Assembly (NCBI GenBank): GCA_015232485.1
Contig: JADFZP010000238.1
Span: 1-5,690 of the forward strand
DNA length: 5,690 bases
Source of the DNA: Alphaproteobacteria bacterium
GTDB taxonomy: Bacteria; Pseudomonadota; Alphaproteobacteria; Rhodospirillales; Magnetospirillaceae
Direction of reading: 5' to 3'
In this document: positions 1 through 5,609 of the stretch, piece after piece
Layout: each line of letters begins with the position of its first letter
Numbering within the stretch: position 1 is the first letter of the stretch
Notes under the pieces: model-generated
The model's database searches: none
Seen by the model: the letters and a program-made list of their open reading frames with translations, nothing else
What the model was told of the DNA's origin: nothing
Program-made: the position numbers and the translations under genes

Positions 1-122
1 TCGGCCACCGCGATGGCGGCCCGCGCCGCCGCCACGAAATCGCCGGTTTGGCTCAAGATCGCCGTCGCGGCGTCGCGGGCGGCGGCTTCGACCGCGGCGG
101 CGCTGGGCGGGGTGTCGGTCAT
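1..122 (-). CDS. N-terminal fragment of an unidentified protein, last visible gene of the minus-strand operon
   Basis: Only the first 40 codons are in the window; the gene runs off the left edge. The reading starts MTDTPPSAAAVEAAARDAAT and continues as an Ala-rich, probably helical segment without a signal peptide or membrane helix. The start is well supported: a strong Shine-Dalgarno AAGGAG lies at 128-133, five bases before the ATG, and the ATG overlaps the stop of the upstream transporter gene as ATGA, the usual sign of translational coupling. The protein family cannot be named from this piece. Being coupled to the His-tailed EamA transporter it may share its regulation, but no function is claimed. 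Confidence 0.72.
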   Translation of the reverse strand, partial: MTDTPPSAAAVEAAARDAATAILSQTGDFVAAARAAIAVA

Positions 123-1180
123 GGTGACTCCTTCGAATGGCCGTGGCGGTGATGCAGGTCGGGATGATGCGGATGCTTGTGCGGCAGCCGGTCGTGAGTG
201 TGGCGATGGGCGTGCGGGCCGGGTGGCGTTTCGCCCTCGTGATGTTGATGATGTTCGTCGTGGGAGTGGGCGTGCTCGTGCTCGATCGGCTGGTGCTCGT
301 GGCGGTGTTCGTGCCGCTCGGCGAGATGCAGCCACAGCCCGACCGCCATCAACAGCGCCGACGCGCCGAGTTGCCAACTGGCCGGCTCGCCCAGCATGGT
401 CACCGCGAGCAGCGCGCCCAGAAACGGCGCGGTCGAGAAATACGCGCCGGTGCGCGCCGTGCCGAGCGTCCGCAAGCCCAGGATAAACAGCACCAGACTG
501 GCCCCGTAGCCCAGCAGCCCGACCACCGCCGCCCCGGCCAGCACGGGGACCGCCGGCAAGGCGCCCCCCAGCGCCAGCCCGATGGTCAGATTGACCACCC
601 CCGCCACCAGCCCCTTGACCGCCGCCAGTTGCACCGGGTCGGCCCCCGACAGCCGGCGGGTCAGATTGTTGTCGACGCCCCAGGCGAGACAAGCCGCCGC
701 GATCGCCACGGCGCCCCAGCCCGCCGCTCCGGCGCCGCCTCCGTCCGGTTGCCACGACAGAAGCGCCGCCCCGGCCAGAATGGCGAAGGCGCCCAGCAGC
801 AGCCGGCGATCGACGCTTTCGCGGAACACTGCCCAAGCGATGCCCAACGTGGCCAGACCCTCGAGGTTGAGCATCAGCGCCGCCGCCGAGGCCGGCGTGG
901 TCGCCAGCCCGATCATCAGCAGAAGCGGCGCCGCCACGCCGCCGGTCAGAACCACCGCGATCAGCCAGGGCAGATCGGCCAGACGCAACGGCGACTCGGC
1001 CGCCGGCCGGCCGCCCAAGCGGCGCCCCGCCAGCAACGCCGCCAGCCCCAACCCCGATCCCAGATACAGCAAGCCGGCCAGCACCTGCGGCCCGACCTCG
1101 CCGAGCAGCAGCTTGGCGAATGGCGTGCTGGCGCCAAACAGCAAAGCCGAGGCCAGCGCCGGCAGGGCCGGGCGGATCAC
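119..1180 (-). CDS. EamA/DMT-family membrane transporter with a histidine-rich C-terminal tail
   Basis: Predicted inner-membrane protein of about 353 residues in the drug/metabolite transporter superfamily. Two EamA-type halves are visible as a run of about ten hydrophobic helices between residues 5 and 285; the first half begins ALPALASALLFGAS and the second begins near GWGAVAIAAACLAWGVDNN. EamA proteins export or exchange small metabolites, and the substrate cannot be read from sequence. The last 69 residues, from HLAERHEHRH onward, contain 25 histidines with many acidic residues and end in a DLHHRHGH block; from memory such tails recur in a subset of EamA proteins, and metal binding (Ni, Co, Zn) is an inference. 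The start chosen is GTG at 1180, four bases after the ATPase stop, with a weak GAAG seven bases upstream. An upstream TTG at 1234 would add 18 Cys/Arg-rich residues unlike the family and overlap the ATPase gene, so it was not used. The stop overlaps the next ATG. Confidence 0.9.
   Translation of the reverse strand: MIRPALPALASALLFGASTPFAKLLLGEVGPQVLAGLLYLGSGLGLAALLAGRRLGGRPAAESPLRLADLPWLIAVVLTGGVAAPLLLMIGLATTPASAAALMLNLEGLATLGIAWAVFRESVDRRLLLGAFAILAGAALLSWQPDGGGAGAAGWGAVAIAAACLAWGVDNNLTRRLSGADPVQLAAVKGLVAGVVNLTIGLALGGALPAVPVLAGAAVVGLLGYGASLVLFILGLRTLGTARTGAYFSTAPFLGALLAVTMLGEPASWQLGASALLMAVGLWLHLAERHEHRHEHQPIEHEHAHSHDEHHQHHEGETPPGPHAHRHTHDRLPHKHPHHPDLHHRHGHSKESP
128..133 (-). promoter_or_regulatory. 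Shine-Dalgarno site AAGGAG for the partial gene at 1-122
   Basis: AAGGAG on the minus strand, five bases upstream of the ATG at 122-120 and lying inside the last codons of the transporter gene. It fixes the start of the partial gene and supports coupled translation. Confidence 0.7.
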
Positions 1181-1184
1181 GGCG

Positions 1185-2657
1185 TCACTTCTTGAACAGC
1201 GCGCCGAGCACCCCGCGCACCAGCGAGCGGCCAAGCGACGAGCCGATGGCGTTGGCGACCCCGCGGGCGGCGCTTTTCATCGCCGCCTCGGCGACTTGCT
1301 GGCCGGTGGTTTTCGGCGGCTTGGCGGGCGTCTTGCGCCCTTTGATCGGCGCCACCGCCTCCTCCTCGTCCGCGACCGCGCCGATCCGGGCGGCGAGCAT
1401 CTCGTGCGCCGACTCGCGGTCGACCGCGTCGTCGTATTTGCCGGCCAGCGGGCTGGCTTCCATCACCTTGGCGCGCTCGGCGGCCGACAGCGGCCCCAGC
1501 CGCGAGACGGGGGGAGCGATCAGCACGCGCTGCACCATGCCGGGCACGCCGTTGCCGTCGAGCAGCGAGACCAGCGCCTCGCCGACCGCCAGTTCCTGGA
1601 TGGCGCGGCCGGTGTCCAAACCGGGACGCGGCCGGAAGGTCTCGGCGGCCGCCGCCACCGCCTTCTTGTCGCGCGGCGTGAAGGCGCGCAAGGCGTGCTG
1701 GATGCGGTGGCCGAGTTGGCCCAGCACCGCGTCGGGCACGTCGGTCGGCGATTGGGTGCAGAAATAGATCCCCACGCCCTTCGAGCGGATCAGCCGCACC
1801 ACCTGCTCGACCTGTTGCAGCAGGACGGGGGGCGCGTCGTTGAACAGCAGATGCGCCTCGTCGAAGAAGAACACCAGCTTGGGCTTGTCGACGTCGCCGA
1901 CCTCGGGCAGCTCCTCGAACAATTCGGCCAGCAGCCACAGCAGGAAGCCGCCGTAAAGCTGCGGGCTGCGGATCAGTTCCTCGGCGGCCAGCACGTTGAT
2001 GACGCCGCGACCGTCGGGCGTGGTCCGCATCAGATCGGCGATCTCGACCGCCGGCTCGCCGAAGAAGCCGTCGGCGCCCTGCCCCTCGAGGCCCAGCAGC
2101 GCCCGCTGGATGGCGCCCACCGACACCGCGCTGACACTGCCGTAGCTCTTCATCAGCTCCTTGGCGCGTTCCGAAACATTGGTCAGCATGGCGCGCAGAT
2201 CGGGCAGATCGAGCAGCAGCAGCCCCTCGTCGTCGGCCACCTTGAACACGATGTCCAAGACGCCACGCTGAACATCGTTCAGGCCGAGCAGCCGGGACAG
2301 CAGCAGCGGCCCCATGTCCGAGATGGTGGCGCGCAGCGGGTGGCCGTTGCGGCCGAACAGATCCCAAAACACCACCGGCATGGCCGCGAAGGCGTGCTTC
2401 TTGATGCCCAGCGCGGCGAGCCGCTCGGTGATGCGCGGCGACGCCTGGCCCGGCTCGGCGAGGCCCGCGATGTCGCCCTTGACGTCGGCCACGAAGACCG
2501 GCACGCCGGCCTGGGCGAAGCCCTCGGCCAGCAGGCGCAGGGACACCGTCTTGCCGGTGCCCGTCGCCCCCGCCACCAGCCCGTGCCGGTTGGCGACCGA
2601 CAGGTCGAGGGCCAGCGACTCGTCGCCCTGACCGATGTAAATGCTTTTGCCCATCAT
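1185..2657 (-). CDS. HerA-like P-loop ATPase (YjgR/DUF853 family)
   Basis: A 490-residue cytoplasmic ATPase resembling the helicase HerA-like proteins of the YjgR/DUF853 type, which are usually about 500 residues. Walker A GATGTGKT is at residues 30-37, directly after a short N-terminal strand segment. Walker B LVFFFDEAH is at 261-269 with the acidic pair D266/E267, and a polar TQSP motif is at 301-304. An Arg-rich stretch around 318-329 (HRIQHALRAFTPRD) may supply arginine-finger function. The C-terminus (about 430-490) is a low-complexity Ala/Lys/Arg tail. The family is related to hexameric DNA-translocating ATPases, but its substrate is poorly established and no nuclease partner (NurA-like) is in the window. 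Start: ATG at 2657 overlaps the cupin stop as ATGA. The next codon is also ATG (2654) and sits six bases after a GGA, so a one-residue-shorter start is equally possible. It lies four bases upstream of the transporter gene and probably shares its mRNA. Confidence 0.93.
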   Translation of the reverse strand: MMGKSIYIGQGDESLALDLSVANRHGLVAGATGTGKTVSLRLLAEGFAQAGVPVFVADVKGDIAGLAEPGQASPRITERLAALGIKKHAFAAMPVVFWDLFGRNGHPLRATISDMGPLLLSRLLGLNDVQRGVLDIVFKVADDEGLLLLDLPDLRAMLTNVSERAKELMKSYGSVSAVSVGAIQRALLGLEGQGADGFFGEPAVEIADLMRTTPDGRGVINVLAAEELIRSPQLYGGFLLWLLAELFEELPEVGDVDKPKLVFFFDEAHLLFNDAPPVLLQQVEQVVRLIRSKGVGIYFCTQSPTDVPDAVLGQLGHRIQHALRAFTPRDKKAVAAAAETFRPRPGLDTGRAIQELAVGEALVSLLDGNGVPGMVQRVLIAPPVSRLGPLSAAERAKVMEASPLAGKYDDAVDRESAHEMLAARIGAVADEEEAVAPIKGRKTPAKPPKTTGQQVAEAAMKSAARGVANAIGSSLGRSLVRGVLGALFKK

Positions 2658-3073
2658 TTGTCCGCGATCACGTTCCGGGTGCCGTCGGCGCCCATGTAAA
2701 CGGCTAGGATTGCCACGGGGATCTGGCCCAAATTGCGGCCGCGATGCGAACTGGCCAGCGCCTCGACCATCGACTCGCCCTTCTTCAGGGTGCGAACGCC
2801 GTGCGGCGGGCCGTAATCGACCGTCACCTCGCCGTCCAGGATGTAGGCGAACAGCGGCGCGCCGTGATGGTGCAGGATCGTCGAGTCGCCCGGCGCCACG
2901 GTCACGATGGCCGCCGTGACGCGGGCCGGGCCGGTGGTCGGATAGACGATCGGCTCGCCGATGATGGTGGTCGTGGTCGACAGGAGTTGTGCCGCCGCAT
3001 AGCCCTCGGCGCGCGACGGCGCCGGGGCGGCCGCCATCGCGACCGCCGCGATGGCAAGGAACAGTGAACGCAT
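2654..3073 (-). CDS. Secreted single-domain cupin protein
   Basis: A 139-residue small beta-barrel cupin with an export signal. Residues 1-22 form a signal peptide (MRSLFLAIAAVAMAAAPAPS then RA), with likely cleavage after A22, so the product is probably periplasmic. The cupin metal-site motif 1 is seen as PGDSTILHHHGAPLFAYILDG at about 61-81, with H68 and H70 as ligands; the usual motif-1 glutamate is replaced by a hydrophobic residue, which I believe is normal in this HHxxPxFAY subgroup. Motif 2 gives G99, E104, H110 and N114. Enzymatic or sensory role is unknown. The start is decided by the ribosome site: GGAGG at 3080-3084 directly abuts an ATG at 3079 but lies an ideal six bases from the ATG at 3073, so the shorter form is preferred. 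The gene begins 21 bases after the response regulator stop and overlaps the ATPase start, so it is the second gene of the operon. Confidence 0.88.
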   Translation of the reverse strand: MRSLFLAIAAVAMAAAPAPSRAEGYAAAQLLSTTTTIIGEPIVYPTTGPARVTAAIVTVAPGDSTILHHHGAPLFAYILDGEVTVDYGPPHGVRTLKKGESMVEALASSHRGRNLGQIPVAILAVYMGADGTRNVIADK

Positions 3074-3079
3074 CGCCAT

Positions 3080-3084
3080 CCTCC
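3080..3084 (-). promoter_or_regulatory. Shine-Dalgarno GGAGG deciding the cupin start
   Basis: A strong GGAGG on the minus strand in the 21-base gap after the response regulator gene. It touches the ATG at 3079-3077 with no spacer but is six bases from the ATG at 3073-3071, which favours the second ATG. Confidence 0.7.
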
Positions 3085-3094
3085 GATTTTAGTG

Positions 3095-3754
3095 TCAGCC
3101 CTGCTCGACCAAGCCTTCCCGGTGGGCGACGCGGGTAAGATCGACGCCCGAATGGACGTCGAGCTTTTGCATGATGCGGGCGCGATGGGTTTCCACCGTC
3201 TTGGCGCTGATGCCCAGCTTGTCGGCGACTTCCTTGTTCTTGTTGCCCTCGGCGATCAGCTTGAGCACTTGGCGCTCGCGATCGGTCAGGTTGGAGAGCG
3301 GGCGGGCGTCGCAGCCCTCGGTCATGTAGTGGCGCACCAGATCCTGATCGATCCCGTCCCACAGGCACAGCCGGCCGGCGCACACGTCGGTGATCGCCCG
3401 CACCAATTGATCGCGCCCGGCCTTCTTCAAGGCGTAGCCGTCGGCGCCGGCCCGCAGCGCCTCGGCGACGCGGCGCTCGTCATGGGCGACGGTGAGGATC
3501 AGCACCTTGACCTCGCGGCGGCGCTTCTTGATTTCGCGGGTCGCCTGGACGCCATCCATCTCGGGCATCGACAGGTCCATCAGCACCACGTCCGGCACCA
3601 GATCGCGCGCCATGGCGACCGCCGCCAACCCATCCGCCGCCTCGCCCACCACCCGCAAGTTCGGCTCGGCCGACAACAGGGCCGAAACCGCCTGACGAAT
3701 CAGCTCGTGGTCCTCGGCGATGACGATGCGGGTTCTTTCCATGCGCGGGATCAT
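3095..3754 (-). CDS. NarL/FixJ-family two-component response regulator
   Basis: A 219-residue DNA-binding regulator. Numbering from the second Met (MERTR), the receiver domain covers about 4-120: acidic pair E10/D11, phospho-acceptor D56 in LMDLSMPEMDG, T84 in LILT, and the conserved lysine at K106 in GYALKK. A linker follows, then a LuxR-type helix-turn-helix at about 148-210 (LTDRERQVLKLIAEG, then NKEVADKLGISAKTVETHRA). All phosphorylation residues are present, so it should be switchable by a histidine kinase, but no kinase is encoded in the window. Start: ATG at 3754 has GGGA six bases upstream, while the in-frame ATG at 3742 (215 residues) has no ribosome site; the shorter form fits the family equally well. 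It is the first gene of the minus-strand operon. Codons for about residues 11-36 are duplicated downstream of the protease gene (5454-5530). Confidence 0.94.
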   Translation of the reverse strand: MIPRMERTRIVIAEDHELIRQAVSALLSAEPNLRVVGEAADGLAAVAMARDLVPDVVLMDLSMPEMDGVQATREIKKRRREVKVLILTVAHDERRVAEALRAGADGYALKKAGRDQLVRAITDVCAGRLCLWDGIDQDLVRHYMTEGCDARPLSNLTDRERQVLKLIAEGNKNKEVADKLGISAKTVETHRARIMQKLDVHSGVDLTRVAHREGLVEQG

Positions 3755-3779
3755 GCCCTGTCCCGCTAAACGCGACAAG

Positions 3780-3785
3780 ATCATA
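3780..3785 (-). promoter_or_regulatory. Possible -10 element TATGAT for the response regulator operon
   Basis: TATGAT on the minus strand, 25 bases upstream of the preferred ATG. No convincing -35 hexamer is found at 16-18 bases, so this is a weak call. It lies in the part of the leader that is also kept in the second copy at 5539-5544. Confidence 0.25.
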
Positions 3786-3790
3786 GAGGG

Positions 3791-3801
3791 CGGAACGACA
3801 T
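3791..3801. repeat. 11-base direct repeat CGGAACGACAT, unit 1
   Basis: Exact match to 3919-3929, 128 bases away in the same divergent intergenic region. The following bases are also similar (GCACGGACCC here, CCGACCC there). It could be a regulator site pair or the scar of the rearrangement that made the larger duplication. Confidence 0.6.
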
Positions 3802-3918
3802 GCACGGACCCAAGCCCCACCCCTACAGGTAGGTTACGTGCCCGCCATGGCATGCGATAAACGATCTATGCTTGTATTCATCGTCATCGCCACCAAACCC
3901 GGCGGGGGTGATTCCCTC

Positions 3919-3929
3919 CGGAACGACAT
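3919..3929. repeat. 11-base direct repeat CGGAACGACAT, unit 2
   Basis: Second unit of the pair with 3791-3801, lying 31 bases upstream of the ATG at 3960 of the protease lipoprotein gene. It matches unit 1 exactly, but matches the related stretch of the truncated duplicate (5550-5560) at only nine of eleven bases. Confidence 0.6.
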
Positions 3930-3959
3930 CCGACCCTCGGTTAAACTGGACGACGCATT

Positions 3960-5243
3960 ATGGGGCGCACCATGACTATCAAACGGCTCGCGTTCGTGGC
4001 GATGATTTCGGGGCTCCTTGCGGGCTGCGGAACCTCCGCCACAATCAAGAAAGTTGAAGACCAACAGGTAGATGACCTGAAGGCCTCCGCAACCACAAAG
4101 CCCGTTCAATTGACAAAGGTGGTCGTTAAACTCAAACGGGGAGAGCATGTCGGGGCCTGGGAGGCCGGCATTCTTTGCATCCCGCACGGCGATCTGAGTT
4201 GGAAGGGAGGGCGCCTCAACATCGAGTCGGAGGAATTCACCGAGGCTTTCAAGGAAGAATTGGAGAAGCACTCTTTCAAGACGGTTGGGGACAGCAATGC
4301 CTTGTTCGACGACCCATCCACTTGGAAATCGGAAATCCTGGTGGCGGGGATGATCAATGAACTGAAAGCCAACATCTGCTATCCCATGGCAGGATTTGGA
4401 AACTTTTCAAACTCAAAGGGGAAGGCGTTCATCAAAGTAGACTGGCAAGTATATTCAATATTAGATCGTTCAGTAGTCCATACGGTGTCTACAGAGGGTG
4501 CTTATCAGAGCGATTCCGGGCCGGTAGACGGCGGTGACAGTGTTGCCGTGCTGAACGCGTTTTCACAAGCAACGCGAAATCTTCTCGCAGACTCGACATT
4601 CCGTGAAATCGTCAGTCGTGGTGGAGAATCCGTCAAGAAAACCACGATCAAGGCGGGTGAAAACACCATCCTGAGGACAGAGTCCTCTAAATCAATCGGA
4701 AGCGAGCCAAAAGAATGGGCCGATGCGGTTGTCACTGTCTTTGCCGGACGGGGGCATGGGAGTGGTTTCGTTATCGCCGACAACCTGATCCTGACAAATC
4801 ATCATGTCGTAAGCGAGTCCAACTCCGTGGCGATCCAATTCAATAGTGGCCTAAGATTAATCGGAAAAGTTATCGCATCGAATTCTGGGCGTGATGTTGC
4901 CGTTGTCAGGATCGACGGGGCAATGCCCAAACACTTCAGACTATCGAAGTCCATTCCCGCAGTCGGCTCAGAGGTCTACGCGATCGGCAGCCCACGAAAC
5001 GAGAAATTTCATTCAACAGTCTCCAAGGGCATAGTTAGCGGTGTTCGCAACGAGCACAATAAGTTCTTCATTCAAAGTGATGTCAATATCTTGCCCGGCA
5101 ATAGTGGTGGCCCACTGGTTGACAAAACAGGCACAGTGGTTGGCGTCGCTGTATCAGGGATGTTTATCAACGACGCGCCGCAAGGAATAAACTTCTTCAT
5201 CCCCGTGAGTGACGCATTGCAATCCTTGGGGATGGCTATGTAA
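3960..5243 (+). CDS. Predicted lipoprotein with C-terminal trypsin-like serine protease domain
   Basis: A 427-residue protein. Residues 1-23 are a lipoprotein signal peptide with lipobox LAGC, C23 being the lipid-modified residue; there is no Asp after it, so outer-membrane anchoring is likely by the E. coli rule. Residues about 48-222 form a domain I do not recognise, with FTEAFKEELEKHSFKTVGD, a single YP-containing cysteine site (C140) and an FSQATRNLLAD helix. After a polar linker, residues about 252-427 are a trypsin-fold (S1/Deg-type) protease: H282 in TNHHVV, D312 in GRDVAVV, S382 in GNSGGPL, all catalytic residues present. No PDZ domain follows, unlike DegP. It probably cleaves or monitors envelope proteins; substrates are unknown. 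ATG at 3960 has only GGA nine bases upstream, and ATG at 3972 (MTIKRLAF, with GGGG six bases upstream) gives an equally good signal peptide. GC is far lower than in the operon to the left, suggesting horizontal origin. It stands alone, bracketed by the duplicated response regulator fragments. Confidence 0.93.
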   Translation: MGRTMTIKRLAFVAMISGLLAGCGTSATIKKVEDQQVDDLKASATTKPVQLTKVVVKLKRGEHVGAWEAGILCIPHGDLSWKGGRLNIESEEFTEAFKEELEKHSFKTVGDSNALFDDPSTWKSEILVAGMINELKANICYPMAGFGNFSNSKGKAFIKVDWQVYSILDRSVVHTVSTEGAYQSDSGPVDGGDSVAVLNAFSQATRNLLADSTFREIVSRGGESVKKTTIKAGENTILRTESSKSIGSEPKEWADAVVTVFAGRGHGSGFVIADNLILTNHHVVSESNSVAIQFNSGLRLIGKVIASNSGRDVAVVRIDGAMPKHFRLSKSIPAVGSEVYAIGSPRNEKFHSTVSKGIVSGVRNEHNKFFIQSDVNILPGNSGGPLVDKTGTVVGVAVSGMFINDAPQGINFFIPVSDALQSLGMAM

Positions 5244-5252
5244 GCAGTGAAT

Positions 5253-5276
5253 TACGGTGGCAAATACGGTGACAGT
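5253..5276 (+). repeat. Two tandem 12-base near-repeats with core TACGGTG
   Basis: TACGGTGGCAAA at 5253-5264 is followed directly by TACGGTGACAGT at 5265-5276, nine of twelve positions matching. The TACGGTGACAGT form resembles, from memory, a motif common near REP-associated or IS200-like transposases, but no transposase is present here, so this could be a remnant or chance. Confidence 0.4.
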
Positions 5277-5289
5277 CCACTAAATCAGA

Positions 5290-5404
5290 TCAACCACCTA
5301 GAAAAACAAAGCCCCCCAAGACGGCACCAAGGTATCAACGCAGGCTTTCTGAACCGTGCGAATCTCTTGGTGACCCTTGGTGTCCTTCGTTCCTTGGTGG
5401 TTGA
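5290..5404. repeat. Nested inverted repeats (TCAACCACC/GGTGGTTGA and CACCAAGG/CCTTGGTG)
   Basis: Outer arms TCAACCACC (5290-5298) and GGTGGTTGA (5396-5404) are perfect 9-base complements. Inner arms CACCAAGG (5325-5332) and CCTTGGTG (5375-5382, again at 5392-5399) are perfect 8-base complements. The right side is a run of imperfect CTTGGTG repeats (5366-5399). The symmetry suggests a small degenerate mobile or structural element of about 115 bases. Similar CCTTGGTGTCC tracts are, as I recall, common as dispersed intergenic repeats in many bacteria. Confidence 0.5.
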
Positions 5405-5422
5405 CCACTCACTTACTTACCT

Positions 5423-5449
5423 ACCGCCCGCAACGCGGAAGCGGGCGGT
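5423..5449. repeat. Perfect 9-bp hairpin beside the duplicated fragment
   Basis: ACCGCCCGC (5423-5431) and GCGGGCGGT (5441-5449) are perfect complements around a nine-base loop. No T run follows on either strand, so it is not a canonical intrinsic terminator. It ends four bases before the left edge of the truncated response regulator duplicate, so it may mark the junction of the rearrangement. Confidence 0.6.
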
Positions 5450-5453
5450 GAAG

Positions 5454-5562
5454 GCCACCTCGCCCACCACCCGCAAGTTCGGCTCGGCCGACAACAGGGC
5501 CGAAACCGCCTGACGAATCAGCTCGTGGTCGCGACAAGATCATAGACGGCGGGACGCCATGC
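5454..5562 (-). pseudogene. Truncated duplicate of the response regulator 5' end, internally deleted
   Basis: This 109-base stretch matches 3636-3803 in the same orientation at 105 of 109 aligned positions. It keeps codons for about residues 11-36 of the receiver domain (starting at the aspartate of the EDHE motif) and about 32 bases of leader, but lacks a 59-base stretch holding both start codons, the ribosome site and the first ten MERTR-numbered codons. The deletion joins after base 5530, where a single C is shared by both flanks. It cannot make a regulator. The candidate -10 TATGAT is kept at 5539-5544, so antisense transcription toward the protease gene is possible but unproven. Confidence 0.9.
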
Positions 5563-5609
5563 CACCCTTGCGCTTCGTGACATTTCGGTCTTCCGGCGCC
5601 ACAATACTC

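Larger units (their letters stand above)
3636..3803. repeat. Direct repeat, full copy: 5' end and leader of the response regulator gene
   Basis: This segment covers early codons of the response regulator, its start region and about 50 bases of leader. It recurs in the same orientation at 5454-5562. Bases 3640-3712 are identical to 5458-5530 (73 of 73), with one mismatch in the four further bases on the left. Bases 3713-3771 (59 bases, including both candidate start codons and the ribosome site) are missing in the other copy. Bases 3772-3803 match 5531-5562 at 29 of 32 positions. Homology ends on both sides outside these limits. Confidence 0.92.
3755..3959. other. Divergent intergenic region between response regulator and protease lipoprotein
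   Basis: About 205 bases between two divergent starts, so promoters for both directions should lie here. Seen: the candidate TATGAT at 3780-3785, the right part of the duplicated leader to 3803, a short imperfect palindrome around 3832-3841 (CTAC/GTAG), GCCATGGC at 3844-3851, and an 11-base direct repeat CGGAACGACAT at 3791-3801 and 3919-3929. No convincing -35/-10 pair for the plus-strand gene was found; TTAAAC near 3941 is the only AT-rich hexamer close to the start. Confidence 0.55.

Noticed and set aside
582..2699. Long plus-strand open frame (705 codons) across the transporter, ATPase and cupin genes
   Set aside because: It is the antisense shadow of high-GC genes: no recognisable domain, extreme Arg/Gln/His/Ala composition, and the opposite strand encodes clear conserved families over the same bases.
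2658..3383. N-terminal extension of the ATPase reading frame upstream of 2657
   Set aside because: The extension would run through the cupin and part of the regulator gene in another frame, giving a low-complexity Arg/Gly-rich sequence. The HerA-like family starts close to MMGKSIYIG, where an ATGA overlap also exists.
3092..3769. Plus-strand open frame opposite the response regulator
   Set aside because: It mirrors the codons of a well-supported NarL-type regulator and has no family features of its own.
3920..3942. EcfG-like (general stress) promoter GGAAC...GTT upstream of the protease gene
   Set aside because: The spacer between GGAAC and GTT is only 15 bases, shorter than the consensus spacing as I recall it, so the match is not strong enough to call.
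5423..5449. Intrinsic terminator for the protease gene
   Set aside because: The stem is good, but no T run follows on either strand and it lies about 180 bases after the stop codon.
5247..5513. Plus-strand open frame of 88 codons downstream of the protease
   Set aside because: It has no ribosome site, runs through repeats and ends in the antisense frame of the duplicated regulator fragment, so it looks like chance.
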